Shown here: positions 42,472 through 50,050 of the stretch, in pieces
How the letters are laid out: the number at the start of each line of letters is the position of its first letter
Numbering within the stretch: the first letter of the stretch is position 1
Origin: Helicobacter saguini
Lineage (GTDB): Bacteria > Campylobacterota > Campylobacteria > Campylobacterales > Helicobacteraceae
DNA length: 64,000 nt
Assembly: GCF_000762875.2 (NCBI RefSeq)
Contig: NZ_JRMP02000010.1
Span: forward strand, 26,003-90,002
Reading direction: 5' to 3'
Translations under genes and position numbers: made by a program
Notes under the pieces: generated by a model
Told to the model about the DNA's origin: nothing
What the model saw: only the letters and a program-made list of their open reading frames with translations
Databases searched by the model: none

Positions 42472-43716
42472 ATGGTAATTTGTATCAATGGTTTAGGGCG
42501 AATGGGGCGAACAATCCTGCGTGAAGCACTGCGACGTGGGCATACTATAAAGGCGATAAATGATGTGGCGAGTTTTGAGATTTTGGCGTATTTGATTAAA
42601 TTTGATAGCACGCATGGCGAGTTTAAGGGCGATGTGAGACTAGATTCTATAGAATCTAAAAATATGGAATCTAAGACACAAAACACGCAAGATTGCATAG
42701 AATCTAGGTCAATAAATACACAAGATTCTAACATAAAATCTACAAACGCAAAAATAGATTCTAAAGATTCTAAAAATACAAGCGAAACGTCCAAAAACAC
42801 GCAAAATCACGCAAATATAGAATCTAAAAACACAGAATCCAACCCACAAAACACTAAAGATTCCATAAATATAGAATCTAACTTTCCCCCCCAAAAAGTT
42901 ACAGAATCTATAACACAAAAATTAGTAATAAACAACCAAGAAATAACAATCACAAACCACGCAAACCCTGAATCTATCGACTTTGGCGAGTGCGATATAG
43001 TGATAGAAAGCAGTGGTAAATTCCTAGATTCTAAAAGCGTGGAGCATCACCTAAAAAAAGGCGCGAAAAAAGTCATCATCTCAGCCCCAGCCAAAGACGC
43101 CACAAAGACCTTCGTGCTGGGCGTAAATCACACGCAATACGCAGGCGAGCCCATCATCTCAAATGCGTCCTGCACGACAAATTGCATCGCGCCCATTTGC
43201 TACATTTTGGATACGCATTTTGGCATTGAAAGTGCGGCGATGACGACCATTCACAGCTACACAAACGACCAAAACCTGCTAGATAACGCGCATCGCAGTG
43301 ACAAACGCCGCTCGCGCGCTGCGGCAAGCAACATCATACCGACTACCACAGGTGCGGCTATCGGGCTTAAACGCGTCCTGCCGCAGCTTGAAGGTAAAAT
43401 CCATGGGCAAAGCCTACGTGTGCCTGTGATTGATGTGTCGATGGCGGATTTGAATTTCTACTTGCGCGATGATTTTAGTGTGGAAAGTGTGCATGAATTG
43501 TTTAGCAAATATGCGCAAGATTCTATGAAAGGCATTCTTAATATGGATACGCAATATCGCGTCAGCAGCGACTTTTTGGGTAGTTCATTTAGCAGTATTG
43601 TCGCGGTTGATTTGACGTTAAAAATCGGCAAAATGCTAAAAATTATGTCGTGGTATGACAATGAAAGTGGCTATGCGAATAGAATCCTAGACCTAGGCGA
43701 GTATGTTTTAAAATAG
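42472..43716 (+). CDS. gap: glyceraldehyde-3-phosphate dehydrogenase with a ~90-residue repeat insert
   Basis: GAPDH oxidises glyceraldehyde-3-phosphate with NAD(P) in central carbon metabolism. The NAD fold starts CINGLGRMGR, and the catalytic Cys234 lies in SNASCTTNCIAP, followed by the HSYTNDQNLLDN loop, RRSRAAASNIIPTTTGAA and SWYDNESGYANR. Normal length is about 330 aa; this has 414. Residues about 57-147, inside the NAD domain after the first G-D-V-R strand, are an island of ESKN/NTQDS/KDSKNT peptides encoded by AGAWTCT units, with a C7 run (about 42886-42892). The flanking strands (GEFKGDVRL and LVINNQEITI) are where family members have a beta-hairpin, so a loop expansion is plausible. 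Confidence 0.92.
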   Translation: MVICINGLGRMGRTILREALRRGHTIKAINDVASFEILAYLIKFDSTHGEFKGDVRLDSIESKNMESKTQNTQDCIESRSINTQDSNIKSTNAKIDSKDSKNTSETSKNTQNHANIESKNTESNPQNTKDSINIESNFPPQKVTESITQKLVINNQEITITNHANPESIDFGECDIVIESSGKFLDSKSVEHHLKKGAKKVIISAPAKDATKTFVLGVNHTQYAGEPIISNASCTTNCIAPICYILDTHFGIESAAMTTIHSYTNDQNLLDNAHRSDKRRSRAAASNIIPTTTGAAIGLKRVLPQLEGKIHGQSLRVPVIDVSMADLNFYLRDDFSVESVHELFSKYAQDSMKGILNMDTQYRVSSDFLGSSFSSIVAVDLTLKIGKMLKIMSWYDNESGYANRILDLGEYVLK

Positions 43717-43731
43717 ATTCTATAGAATCTA
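43714..43731. repeat. 18-bp palindrome of two AGAWTCT units at the gap stop codon
   Basis: TAGATTCTATAGAATCTA starts at the gap TAG stop codon itself. It could give a short RNA hairpin at the 3' end of gap. Confidence 0.65.
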
Positions 43732-43807
43732 AACTCGCAATATCCAGTAAAAGATTCCATATTTAAATGTTAAAATTACACAAAAATTTATACCAAAAGT
43801 GGGACAA

Positions 43808-45496
43808 ATGACATTCTTACAAGTCGTTATTTGCGAGTTTAGGGCGTTTTTTAGCAATGTTAGCGTGATGTTTGTGGTGATTGTTGGCTCAATCCTTTAC
43901 GCTTTCCTTTACCCTACGCCCTACTACGCGGACATCGTGCGAAAGCAGCGTATTGTCGTGGTTGATAAGGACAATAGTGTGCTTAGCAAGGACTTCATTT
44001 TCCTTGTGAATAACGCTGATAATTTGCAGGTTGCGTTTGTGACCGATAGCGACCAGGTCGCAAAGGAGCTGCTTGAGAAAAATGAGGTCTATGGGCAGCT
44101 AAATATCCCAAATGGCTTTGAAAAAAGTATCAACAAGGGCGTGCCTGTCGAGCTTTTGTATCGTGCGGATGCGAGCTATTTTCTCATTTATGGCACGATT
44201 ATTGAGGGGCTAAATAATGTCGGCACTTTTTTTAGCAATGAAATCAAAATGAAGCGAAACGCCCTGCTAGGCAAGACAAGTGCGGGAAATGATGATACGC
44301 TCGTGCATTTTGTCTCAATTCCTTTGTTTAACCCATCTGTGGGCTATATAAACTACGCACTGGCTGCGATTTTGGTTTTTATTTTACATCAAACGTTATT
44401 AGCCGGGATAATGATACAAAGTGCGGGGCAGAATATTTTACGAAAAAAAATATTAGGAAATTTGAAAGATTCTAGGGGATTAGATTCTAATATTTATAAT
44501 TTGGGGGATTCTAAGAATTATATAGAATCTAATTCGCAAAATATTATAGAATCTAATAAGCAAGATTCTAAAGATTCTAATAATTTGGTGAAAGTGATAG
44601 AATCTGCTTCCCAAGATTCTAATAAAATTACAGAATCTAATTTGCGAAATAGCTTAGATTCTAATAATAAAGCCAAAATGATAGAATCTAACTCGCAAGA
44701 TTCTATAAATTCTAACAATCAAGATTCTATAGATTCTAAGAATATTATAGAATCTAATTACCAAGATTCTAACAAAATGATAGAATCTAACTCGCAAAAT
44801 TTGCAAGATTATAAGAATTTAGATTCTCAAAAAAGTATAGAATCTAGTTCGCAATATTTACAAGATTCTAATAATATTATAGAATCTAATTCCCAAAATA
44901 ATATAGATTCTAACATTTCCCAGAATCTAAATTCCAAAAAAGATTCTAATATAGAATCTAATTCACAAAATTCTAAAAACGCACCAAACGAGCTTCCATA
45001 CTTTATAAAAGCGCCCATTTTCCACCTAATTAGTGCGCGAATTTTCACATTTTCCATACTTTATGTGCTGTTATTTTTGATATATTTTGGCGTGTTTTTC
45101 AAGGTTTATGGAATTAATACGACTGCTAATTCCTTTGAATTTTGGTGTTTTGCTTTGATGTTTATCATGGGGACGGCGAGTTTTGGCGTGATGCTTGGCA
45201 CTTTTATGTATAGCAAGTCGCTGCCAACGCAAATCATTCTGCTTAGCTCGATGCCGCTTGTGTTTATGATGGGCTTTATCTACCCTATTATGCTGCTGCC
45301 GCAAGTCCTGCAAACGCTAATCCAAATCGTGCCAGCATATCACGGCATAAATGGCTTTTTGCGGCTAAATCAAATGAGTGATACGCTAAATGCGATAATG
45401 CCGCACTTCTACGCCCTTTTTGCAATCTTTTGGATTTGCTTTGGGATTAGCTATTACCGCTATAAAAAGACTAGAAATGCAATGCAACTAGCTTAA
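43808..45496 (+). CDS. ABC-2 type transporter permease with a ~175-residue repeat insert
   Basis: The ATG at 43808 (MTFLQVVICEF) is preferred to a GTG three codons upstream. The layout is that of ABC-2 permeases: one membrane helix (VSVMFVVIVGSILYAFLYP), a large periplasmic domain (DIVRKQRIVVVDKDNS and on), then five membrane helices ending before SYYRYKKTRNAMQLA. It probably exports a lipid, polymer or drug with an ATPase that is not nearby. Between the second and third helices, where a cytoplasmic loop is expected, lies a huge island of about 175 residues (IIESNSQDSNN-type peptides) from AGAWTCT units. It is one of the purest islands in the window. Confidence 0.82.
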   Translation: MTFLQVVICEFRAFFSNVSVMFVVIVGSILYAFLYPTPYYADIVRKQRIVVVDKDNSVLSKDFIFLVNNADNLQVAFVTDSDQVAKELLEKNEVYGQLNIPNGFEKSINKGVPVELLYRADASYFLIYGTIIEGLNNVGTFFSNEIKMKRNALLGKTSAGNDDTLVHFVSIPLFNPSVGYINYALAAILVFILHQTLLAGIMIQSAGQNILRKKILGNLKDSRGLDSNIYNLGDSKNYIESNSQNIIESNKQDSKDSNNLVKVIESASQDSNKITESNLRNSLDSNNKAKMIESNSQDSINSNNQDSIDSKNIIESNYQDSNKMIESNSQNLQDYKNLDSQKSIESSSQYLQDSNNIIESNSQNNIDSNISQNLNSKKDSNIESNSQNSKNAPNELPYFIKAPIFHLISARIFTFSILYVLLFLIYFGVFFKVYGINTTANSFEFWCFALMFIMGTASFGVMLGTFMYSKSLPTQIILLSSMPLVFMMGFIYPIMLLPQVLQTLIQIVPAYHGINGFLRLNQMSDTLNAIMPHFYALFAIFWICFGISYYRYKKTRNAMQLA

Positions 45497-45802
45497 AAAT
45501 TTCAACCCAACACTTGCAAAAAGTATCAAAAATAAAAAAAAGAACTTCGCTAGAGACTTGCTTTCATTAAAAAATAAAACGCCCACAATCACGCCACCAC
45601 CAGCGCCAATGCCTGTCCAAATCGCATAAGCTGTGCCCATTGAAATGCCCTGCATTGCTTGTGAGAGAAAGCCAAAGCTTAGGGCGAATTGCGCGATTAG
45701 CCCTAAAATAAAAATTTTGCGTTTTGTTTCGACAAATTTTTTCATTGTTATAACGCCGACAATTTCCATTAACCCAGCTAAAATGAGAAAAAACCAGCTC
45801 AT
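45488..45802 (-). CDS. small multidrug resistance (SMR) family transporter subunit
   Basis: The 104-aa protein has four membrane helices with the key Glu in the first (LAGLMEIVGVITMKKF), as in EmrE and Gdx. The third helix has GTAYAIWTGIGAGGGVIVGVLFFNE, the SMR signature. Its ATG overlaps the stop of the next SMR gene (ATGA), so the two are translated as a pair and probably form a heterodimer, as YkkCD-type pairs do. Substrates could be guanidinium compounds or cationic drugs. Confidence 0.87.
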   Translation of the reverse strand: MSWFFLILAGLMEIVGVITMKKFVETKRKIFILGLIAQFALSFGFLSQAMQGISMGTAYAIWTGIGAGGGVIVGVLFFNESKSLAKFFFLFLILFASVGLKFLS

Positions 45803-46398
45803 TTTTTCTCCTTTTTAGAATCTAAAATTGCCTTATTTTGAGAATCTTTAGAATCTTTGCCTTTAGATTCTATTTTAGATTCTATAAAATTCTTAGAATC
45901 TATATTATTTTGCAAATTAGATTCTATAGAATCTTTGTTATTAGAATCTTGCGAATTTTCTAACTTAGATTCTATATTATTAGTATTTTTATAACTATCA
46001 ATGCCCATATCCTGGCGAAATTCACTAGCGATTACTTCCTCGTCTTTACTATTGCTAACAACTTTTAAGCCGATAACGCCAACTAGCAAAATGCCAATAA
46101 GAGCGACCTTTAGCGCCGAAAAAGGCTCATTGAAAATCGCCATTTCAGCCACCACAACCCCAGCCGTGCCAATGCCCACAAATACCGCGTAGCACACGCT
46201 TACCTCAAGCTTTTTCATCGCGACCATAGCGCAACAAAACGACATCGCAATGCCAAAGCCAGTCAAAATATATTCCAAAAAATTGCTAGAATATTTCAGC
46301 CCACTCACCCAAAAGCACTCGATAATCCCACCTAAAACAACCAAGCACCAAGCAAGATTGCTAGTAACTTTGAAATTTTTAGTATTGCTATTTTGCAT
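45799..46398 (-). CDS. SMR transporter partner subunit with repeat-encoded C-terminal tail
   Basis: The start is set at 46398 (MQNSNTKNFK), with AAAAGGAAAAACT before it, rather than the far upstream ATG at 46482. Four helices follow: LVVLGGIIECFWVSGLKYS (key Glu and K-Y-S, Gdx-like), CAMVAMKKLEVSVCYAVFVG, GTAGVVVAEMAIFNEPFS and ALIGILLVGVIGLKVVS. After residue ~125 comes a hydrophilic tail of ~70 residues, mostly DSKN/IESK repeats from AGAWTCT units. It would lie in the cytoplasm, where the SMR fold tolerates extension. Confidence 0.84.
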   Translation of the reverse strand: MQNSNTKNFKVTSNLAWCLVVLGGIIECFWVSGLKYSSNFLEYILTGFGIAMSFCCAMVAMKKLEVSVCYAVFVGIGTAGVVVAEMAIFNEPFSALKVALIGILLVGVIGLKVVSNSKDEEVIASEFRQDMGIDSYKNTNNIESKLENSQDSNNKDSIESNLQNNIDSKNFIESKIESKGKDSKDSQNKAILDSKKEKK

Positions 46399-46487
46399 AG
46401 TTTTTCCTTTTAAAATTATAATACAACTATAAATTTGATAAAAAAAATCAATATAATTCACTATCATAAATATTAAAAACAAAATTT

Positions 46488-47816
46488 TTACTTATGATGA
46501 TTTATAATCAACTGCATTTTATCTTTCAGTGCATTATAAAGTTTATCGATTTCTATGCCGTGGGGTTGCCCACTTAGCAGTATTCGCAGGGGCTTAAATA
46601 GATTTTTGCCCTTTAGATTTAAACTCGTGCTTAAATGATTTTTAAAATCTTCATAAGATTCAAAGTTTTTAGAATCTGTTTTTAAAATCCCTAGAATCTT
46701 ATCAAATTCATCCTTAAACTCGCACATTTCCCTTTTAGATTCTATAGAATTAAAGGTGTTTTCTAAATGTGTTTTAAGCTCAGCCACACTATTACTCTCC
46801 CCTAAATATAGCGTTATTAAGTCCTTAAAATCAGCCTCCTTAGCACCATTCAAATTTATAGAATCCAGCAAATAATAAAAACTTTCAATAGGTTTTTTTC
46901 GCAGTAAATCGCGGTTAATTTGCAACATTTTTTTATAATCAAAATGCGCCGGGTTACTGCTAATATTTGCCACATCAAAGGCGTCTATCACAGAATTATA
47001 ATCAAATAACTCGCCACACGCACGTTCCACACTTGAATTTCCCATAATTATCAAATAATTAGCAATAGCCTGCGGCTCTAAGCCCTGCGAAATTAGCCAT
47101 TTGACACTTGAAGCCGCATCACGTTTTGACATTTTTTTATTTTCATCATTTAAAATTATCGGCAGGTGCGCATATTTCACATTCGCCCCAAAGCCTAACG
47201 CCTCCTTTATTAGAATCTGCTTAGGCGTATTGCTAATGTGGTCCTCGCCGCGAATGATGTAGCTCATCTCCTTATCATCAATGCTGCAGGCGAAATTGTA
47301 GGTCGGCACATCATTTCGCATAATCACAAAGCTATCGATTTCCCCCGCGCTGAAACTAATCTCGCCCTTTATCTCGTCTTTAAAACGCACGGCTTTATTT
47401 GCGTGAAGTCTTATAATATTGCTGGTTTGTCGGTCGCCCTTTTCAAGCTCCGCCCATTCATCTTTGTAGCGAAAAGCTTTTTTTTGAATCCGTGCTTCCT
47501 CGCGTTTGCTCTCCAAAAACTCCTTGCTACAATAGCAATAAAACGCCTTGCCTTCCTTAATTAGCTTGTGTGCCAACTCTCTATGCAGCGGAAAATTATC
47601 ACTTTGATAAATTAAATCATCATAACTTAGCCTAAACGCCTTAAGCAAATCCAAAATATCCTTATCTTTATTGTCAATATTTCGCTCTAAATCGGTGTCT
47701 TCAATGCGAATGATAAACTTTTGATGTAACTTTTTTGCCATTAGAAAATTAAAAATTGCCGCGCGCAAATTGCCTATGTGCATATCGCCTGTGGGAGATG
47801 GAGCAAATCGTAACAT
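46488..47816 (-). CDS. gltX: glutamyl-tRNA synthetase (probably the GluRS2 type)
   Basis: GltX charges tRNA with glutamate. The N terminus has RFAPSPTGDMHIGNLRAA (HIGH-type motif) and RIEDTDLERN; the KMSKR motif is in ENKKMSKRDAASS. The 442-aa length matches the second, shorter Helicobacter GluRS that charges tRNA-Gln before amidation, rather than the ~463-aa first copy; this is inferred from length. There are small repeat-coded changes near residue 375 but no large insert. Confidence 0.93.
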   Translation of the reverse strand: MLRFAPSPTGDMHIGNLRAAIFNFLMAKKLHQKFIIRIEDTDLERNIDNKDKDILDLLKAFRLSYDDLIYQSDNFPLHRELAHKLIKEGKAFYCYCSKEFLESKREEARIQKKAFRYKDEWAELEKGDRQTSNIIRLHANKAVRFKDEIKGEISFSAGEIDSFVIMRNDVPTYNFACSIDDKEMSYIIRGEDHISNTPKQILIKEALGFGANVKYAHLPIILNDENKKMSKRDAASSVKWLISQGLEPQAIANYLIIMGNSSVERACGELFDYNSVIDAFDVANISSNPAHFDYKKMLQINRDLLRKKPIESFYYLLDSINLNGAKEADFKDLITLYLGESNSVAELKTHLENTFNSIESKREMCEFKDEFDKILGILKTDSKNFESYEDFKNHLSTSLNLKGKNLFKPLRILLSGQPHGIEIDKLYNALKDKMQLIINHHK

Positions 47817-47924
47817 ATCTTTGCCTTTTTGATAAATTTTTAGAATCTAGATTCTACAATGGAATTATTTAGAATTTAACATTATCATTTATAATTATAT
47901 TCTACTTAGATTTAAAGGAAATAT

Positions 47925-49322
47925 TTGCGAAAAGTTTTGCTTGATACCTCGATTATCCTTGATGATACGAATAATTTGGTGCATTTGTTTGAGTGTGGCG
48001 ATATGATTTTTATAAGCGATGTCGCCTTAGAAGAGCTTGATAGAAAGAAAGATTTGCAAAGTGAGAGTGGGTATTTTGCTCGTGAGTTTTTCCGCTGCAT
48101 TGAAGATTCTAAACAAAACACAGAATCTATAGAATCTATCACCCCGCTAAATGACGATTTTATCGCCACGCTCGAGTTTAAAACGCAAAGCTATAAGATT
48201 CCACTTCACATTATAACGCGTAAAAAATATAAGACGCAAAGTAGCGATTATGGCTACAATGACGCGCGTATTAGAGAGATTGCAAAGGATTATAACCTAG
48301 TGCTTTTGACAAATGATATTGCTTTGAAAGTGCGGAGCTTGAGTGAAGGAATAAGGGCAAAAAGCCTTAAAAATGGGCAAATTAGCAATCCAAAAGAGAT
48401 AAATTTTATCACTAAAATTACATTAAAACGCGACCTAAGTGATAAAGCCGAGTTTGAATCTTCACCCGATTTTAAAACCCATACAAACTGGCATATTTTT
48501 GAGATTAGCGAGTGCGATTTTACCGATAGTGCGCGTTATTTCACAGGGCGAAAATACTTTGGCGTAAAGGTCAATAATGCCCTTGAAATCCTTGATTTAG
48601 ATTCTATAATTAAGGAAAATAAGCCCTACATTTTACCGCTAAATATCGAGCAGAAACTCGCCTACGCCCTGCTTATCCATCCGCAAAATTTTCTTAGCAT
48701 TATCACAGGTAGCACGGGCAGCGGCAAGACTTTGATGGCACTTTTGGCAGGGCTGACACTGCAAAAGCTAAATAAAGTCGATGGGATAATCTACCTGCGA
48801 AATACGATTACCGCAAATGATAAAGAGGCTGAACTAGGCTTTCGTAAAGGCGATGAGAGCCAGAAACTGCACTATTTTATGTATCCGCTTTTTTCTAGTA
48901 TCAATTTTATTATTGAATCTTTGAAAGAGCATAGCGAGGCGAAACGCATTGAGTATAAAGGCGAGGCAAAGGGCTTTGACAAAGATGAGGCGACATATTA
49001 TTTCTTACAAAAGCATAATATTGAGATGCTTGACATCGCGCACGCAAGGGGGATTAGCCTGCATAATAAGTTTGTGATTTTTGATGAGGTGCAAAACGCT
49101 TCAAATGCTACGATTAAGCTTATCGGCACGCGTATCGGGGAGAATAGCCGCATTGTGTTTTTGGGCGATTATAATCAAATCGACCATCCATATCTAAGCA
49201 AAACGCGTAATGGCGCAATAAGTATGCTAAATAAAGCCTTAAGTGAGGATTTTGTCTTTGGACTGCAATTTAAGCACACAATTCGCAGCATTTTGGCTAG
49301 TTGGTTTGATGCTAATTTTTAA
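47925..49322 (+). CDS. PIN-domain/PhoH-family ATPase
   Basis: It starts with TTG after TTTAAAGGAAATA, almost the same leader as the addB-like gene. The N-terminal PIN RNase domain shows VLLDTSIILDD, DVALEELDRKK and LTNDIALKV (acidic metal ligands). The C-terminal PhoH ATPase has the Walker A GSTGSGKT, Walker B FVIFDEVQNAS and the FLGDYNQIDHPYL sensor. Such PIN-PhoH proteins are RNA-directed unwinding and cleaving enzymes linked to toxin-antitoxin-like RNA control. The 465-aa length is normal; a small ESIESITP addition is seen near residue 68. Downstream it runs into the rlmN remnant. Confidence 0.88.
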   Translation: MRKVLLDTSIILDDTNNLVHLFECGDMIFISDVALEELDRKKDLQSESGYFAREFFRCIEDSKQNTESIESITPLNDDFIATLEFKTQSYKIPLHIITRKKYKTQSSDYGYNDARIREIAKDYNLVLLTNDIALKVRSLSEGIRAKSLKNGQISNPKEINFITKITLKRDLSDKAEFESSPDFKTHTNWHIFEISECDFTDSARYFTGRKYFGVKVNNALEILDLDSIIKENKPYILPLNIEQKLAYALLIHPQNFLSIITGSTGSGKTLMALLAGLTLQKLNKVDGIIYLRNTITANDKEAELGFRKGDESQKLHYFMYPLFSSINFIIESLKEHSEAKRIEYKGEAKGFDKDEATYYFLQKHNIEMLDIAHARGISLHNKFVIFDEVQNASNATIKLIGTRIGENSRIVFLGDYNQIDHPYLSKTRNGAISMLNKALSEDFVFGLQFKHTIRSILASWFDANF

Positions 49323-49328
49323 ATCTAA

Positions 49329-49721
49329 ATCACTGTAAATGATAATCTGCGAAGCGAATTGATACCGATGAATCGCGTCTATAACATCGCTAAAGTGCTT
49401 TCGACTTTAAAAAAATTCCCACTTAAAAGTCGCAATAGAATCTTGTTTGAATATCTTGTTTTGAAAGGTAAAAATGATGATTTAGACTCGGCACGTGCGT
49501 TAGTTAAGCTGCTAAATGGCTTTAAGGCAAAAGTGAATTTGATTCCCTTTAATCCGCATGAAAATAGCGAGTTTGAGCGTCCAGATTCTAAAAGTTTGGA
49601 AGCTTTTGCTTCCTTTTTGTGTGAGCGTGGAATCACGGCTACAATTAGGGAGAGCAAGGGGCTAGATATAAGTGCGGCGTGCGGGCAACTGCGTGAAAAG
49701 ACACTGAAAAATAAAAATTAG
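49329..49721 (+). pseudogene. rlmN: 3' remnant of 23S rRNA methyltransferase rlmN
   Basis: The frame is open from 49329 and reads [20 protein letters not shown], then the last ~100 residues of Rlm[20 protein letters not shown] and [20 protein letters not shown]. The radical-SAM half with the CxxxCxxC cluster and the methyl-carrying Cys region before V-N-D is absent. The preceding bases are the end of the PIN-PhoH gene and a stop codon at 49326-49328. A TTG at 49359 could start a 120-aa peptide, but it would have no catalytic core. A complete rlmN may exist elsewhere in the genome. Confidence 0.82.
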
Positions 49722-49746
49722 ATTCTATAATTTATAGATTTTAAGA

Positions 49747-49752
49747 TATAAT
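49747..49752 (+). promoter_or_regulatory. -10 element (TATAAT) of the phase-variable glycan gene
   Basis: AAGATATAATGTTG holds a TATAAT 33 bases upstream of the GTG at 49785, with TTAAGG as ribosome binding site. Confidence 0.55.
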
Positions 49753-49784
49753 GTTGTCTTTTTATTTAATTTTAAGGTTGGCCT

Positions 49785-50015
49785 GTGGTGAAATTAGCGT
49801 GGGTGTTTTTTATTTTTTCAGGTAGTGCGTTTGCGTATTTGGACCCAGGGACTGGCTCACTTTTGCTCTCATCTTTTATCGCACTCATTGCCTCTGTTAT
49901 TTTTTTTCTTAAGGGTAGTTTTTATAGAATCTTAGATTTGTTTAAGAATGCTAATACCACTAATACTACGGGGGGGGGGGGGAATATCACTCTAATCACC
50001 AAAATGAGAATTTAG
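49785..50015 (+). CDS. N-terminal piece of a phase-variable membrane glycan enzyme (currently OFF)
   Basis: The start is GTG at 49785 (a second GTG follows at once). The product opens VKLAWVFFIFSGSAFAY, then the LDPGTGSLLLSS motif and a membrane helix (FIALIASVIFFLKG). A run of 13 G begins in codon 62, giving four Gly codons, after which the present frame ends at 50013-50015. With 11 or 14 G the frame would enter GAATATCAC at 49982 and continue without stop into the 50051-52183 gene. The DPGTGS helix is commonly found ahead of glycan enzymes as a membrane anchor. Confidence 0.75.
   Translation: MVKLAWVFFIFSGSAFAYLDPGTGSLLLSSFIALIASVIFFLKGSFYRILDLFKNANTTNTTGGGGNITLITKMRI
49970..49982 (+). repeat. 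13-G homopolymer, phase-variation tract 1
   Basis: Thirteen consecutive G in the coding strand. The same TTTGTTTAAGAATGC occurs about 20 bases before it and also before the second G13 tract at 60044. In the present length it puts the downstream phosphotransferase out of frame. Confidence 0.9.
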
Positions 50016-50050
50016 ATTCTAAAGAAATTGATAAATTTATAAAATATAAT

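Noticed and set aside
42886..42892. C7 run in gap as a phase-variation tract
   Set aside because: Seven bases is short for efficient slippage, and an essential-type enzyme is an unlikely contingency gene; only mentioned as a note.
44500..44985. Dense repeats in the ABC permease gene that look array-like
   Set aside because: The units are 7-9 bp with irregular spacers of 8-20 bp and stay in frame within a protein gene, so this is not a CRISPR array; no cas genes are near.
45799..46482. Longer SMR protein starting at 46482
   Set aside because: The upstream 28 codons have no ribosome binding site at their ATG and cover the likely promoter; the ATG at 46398 has AAAAGGA and gives the normal SMR N-terminus.
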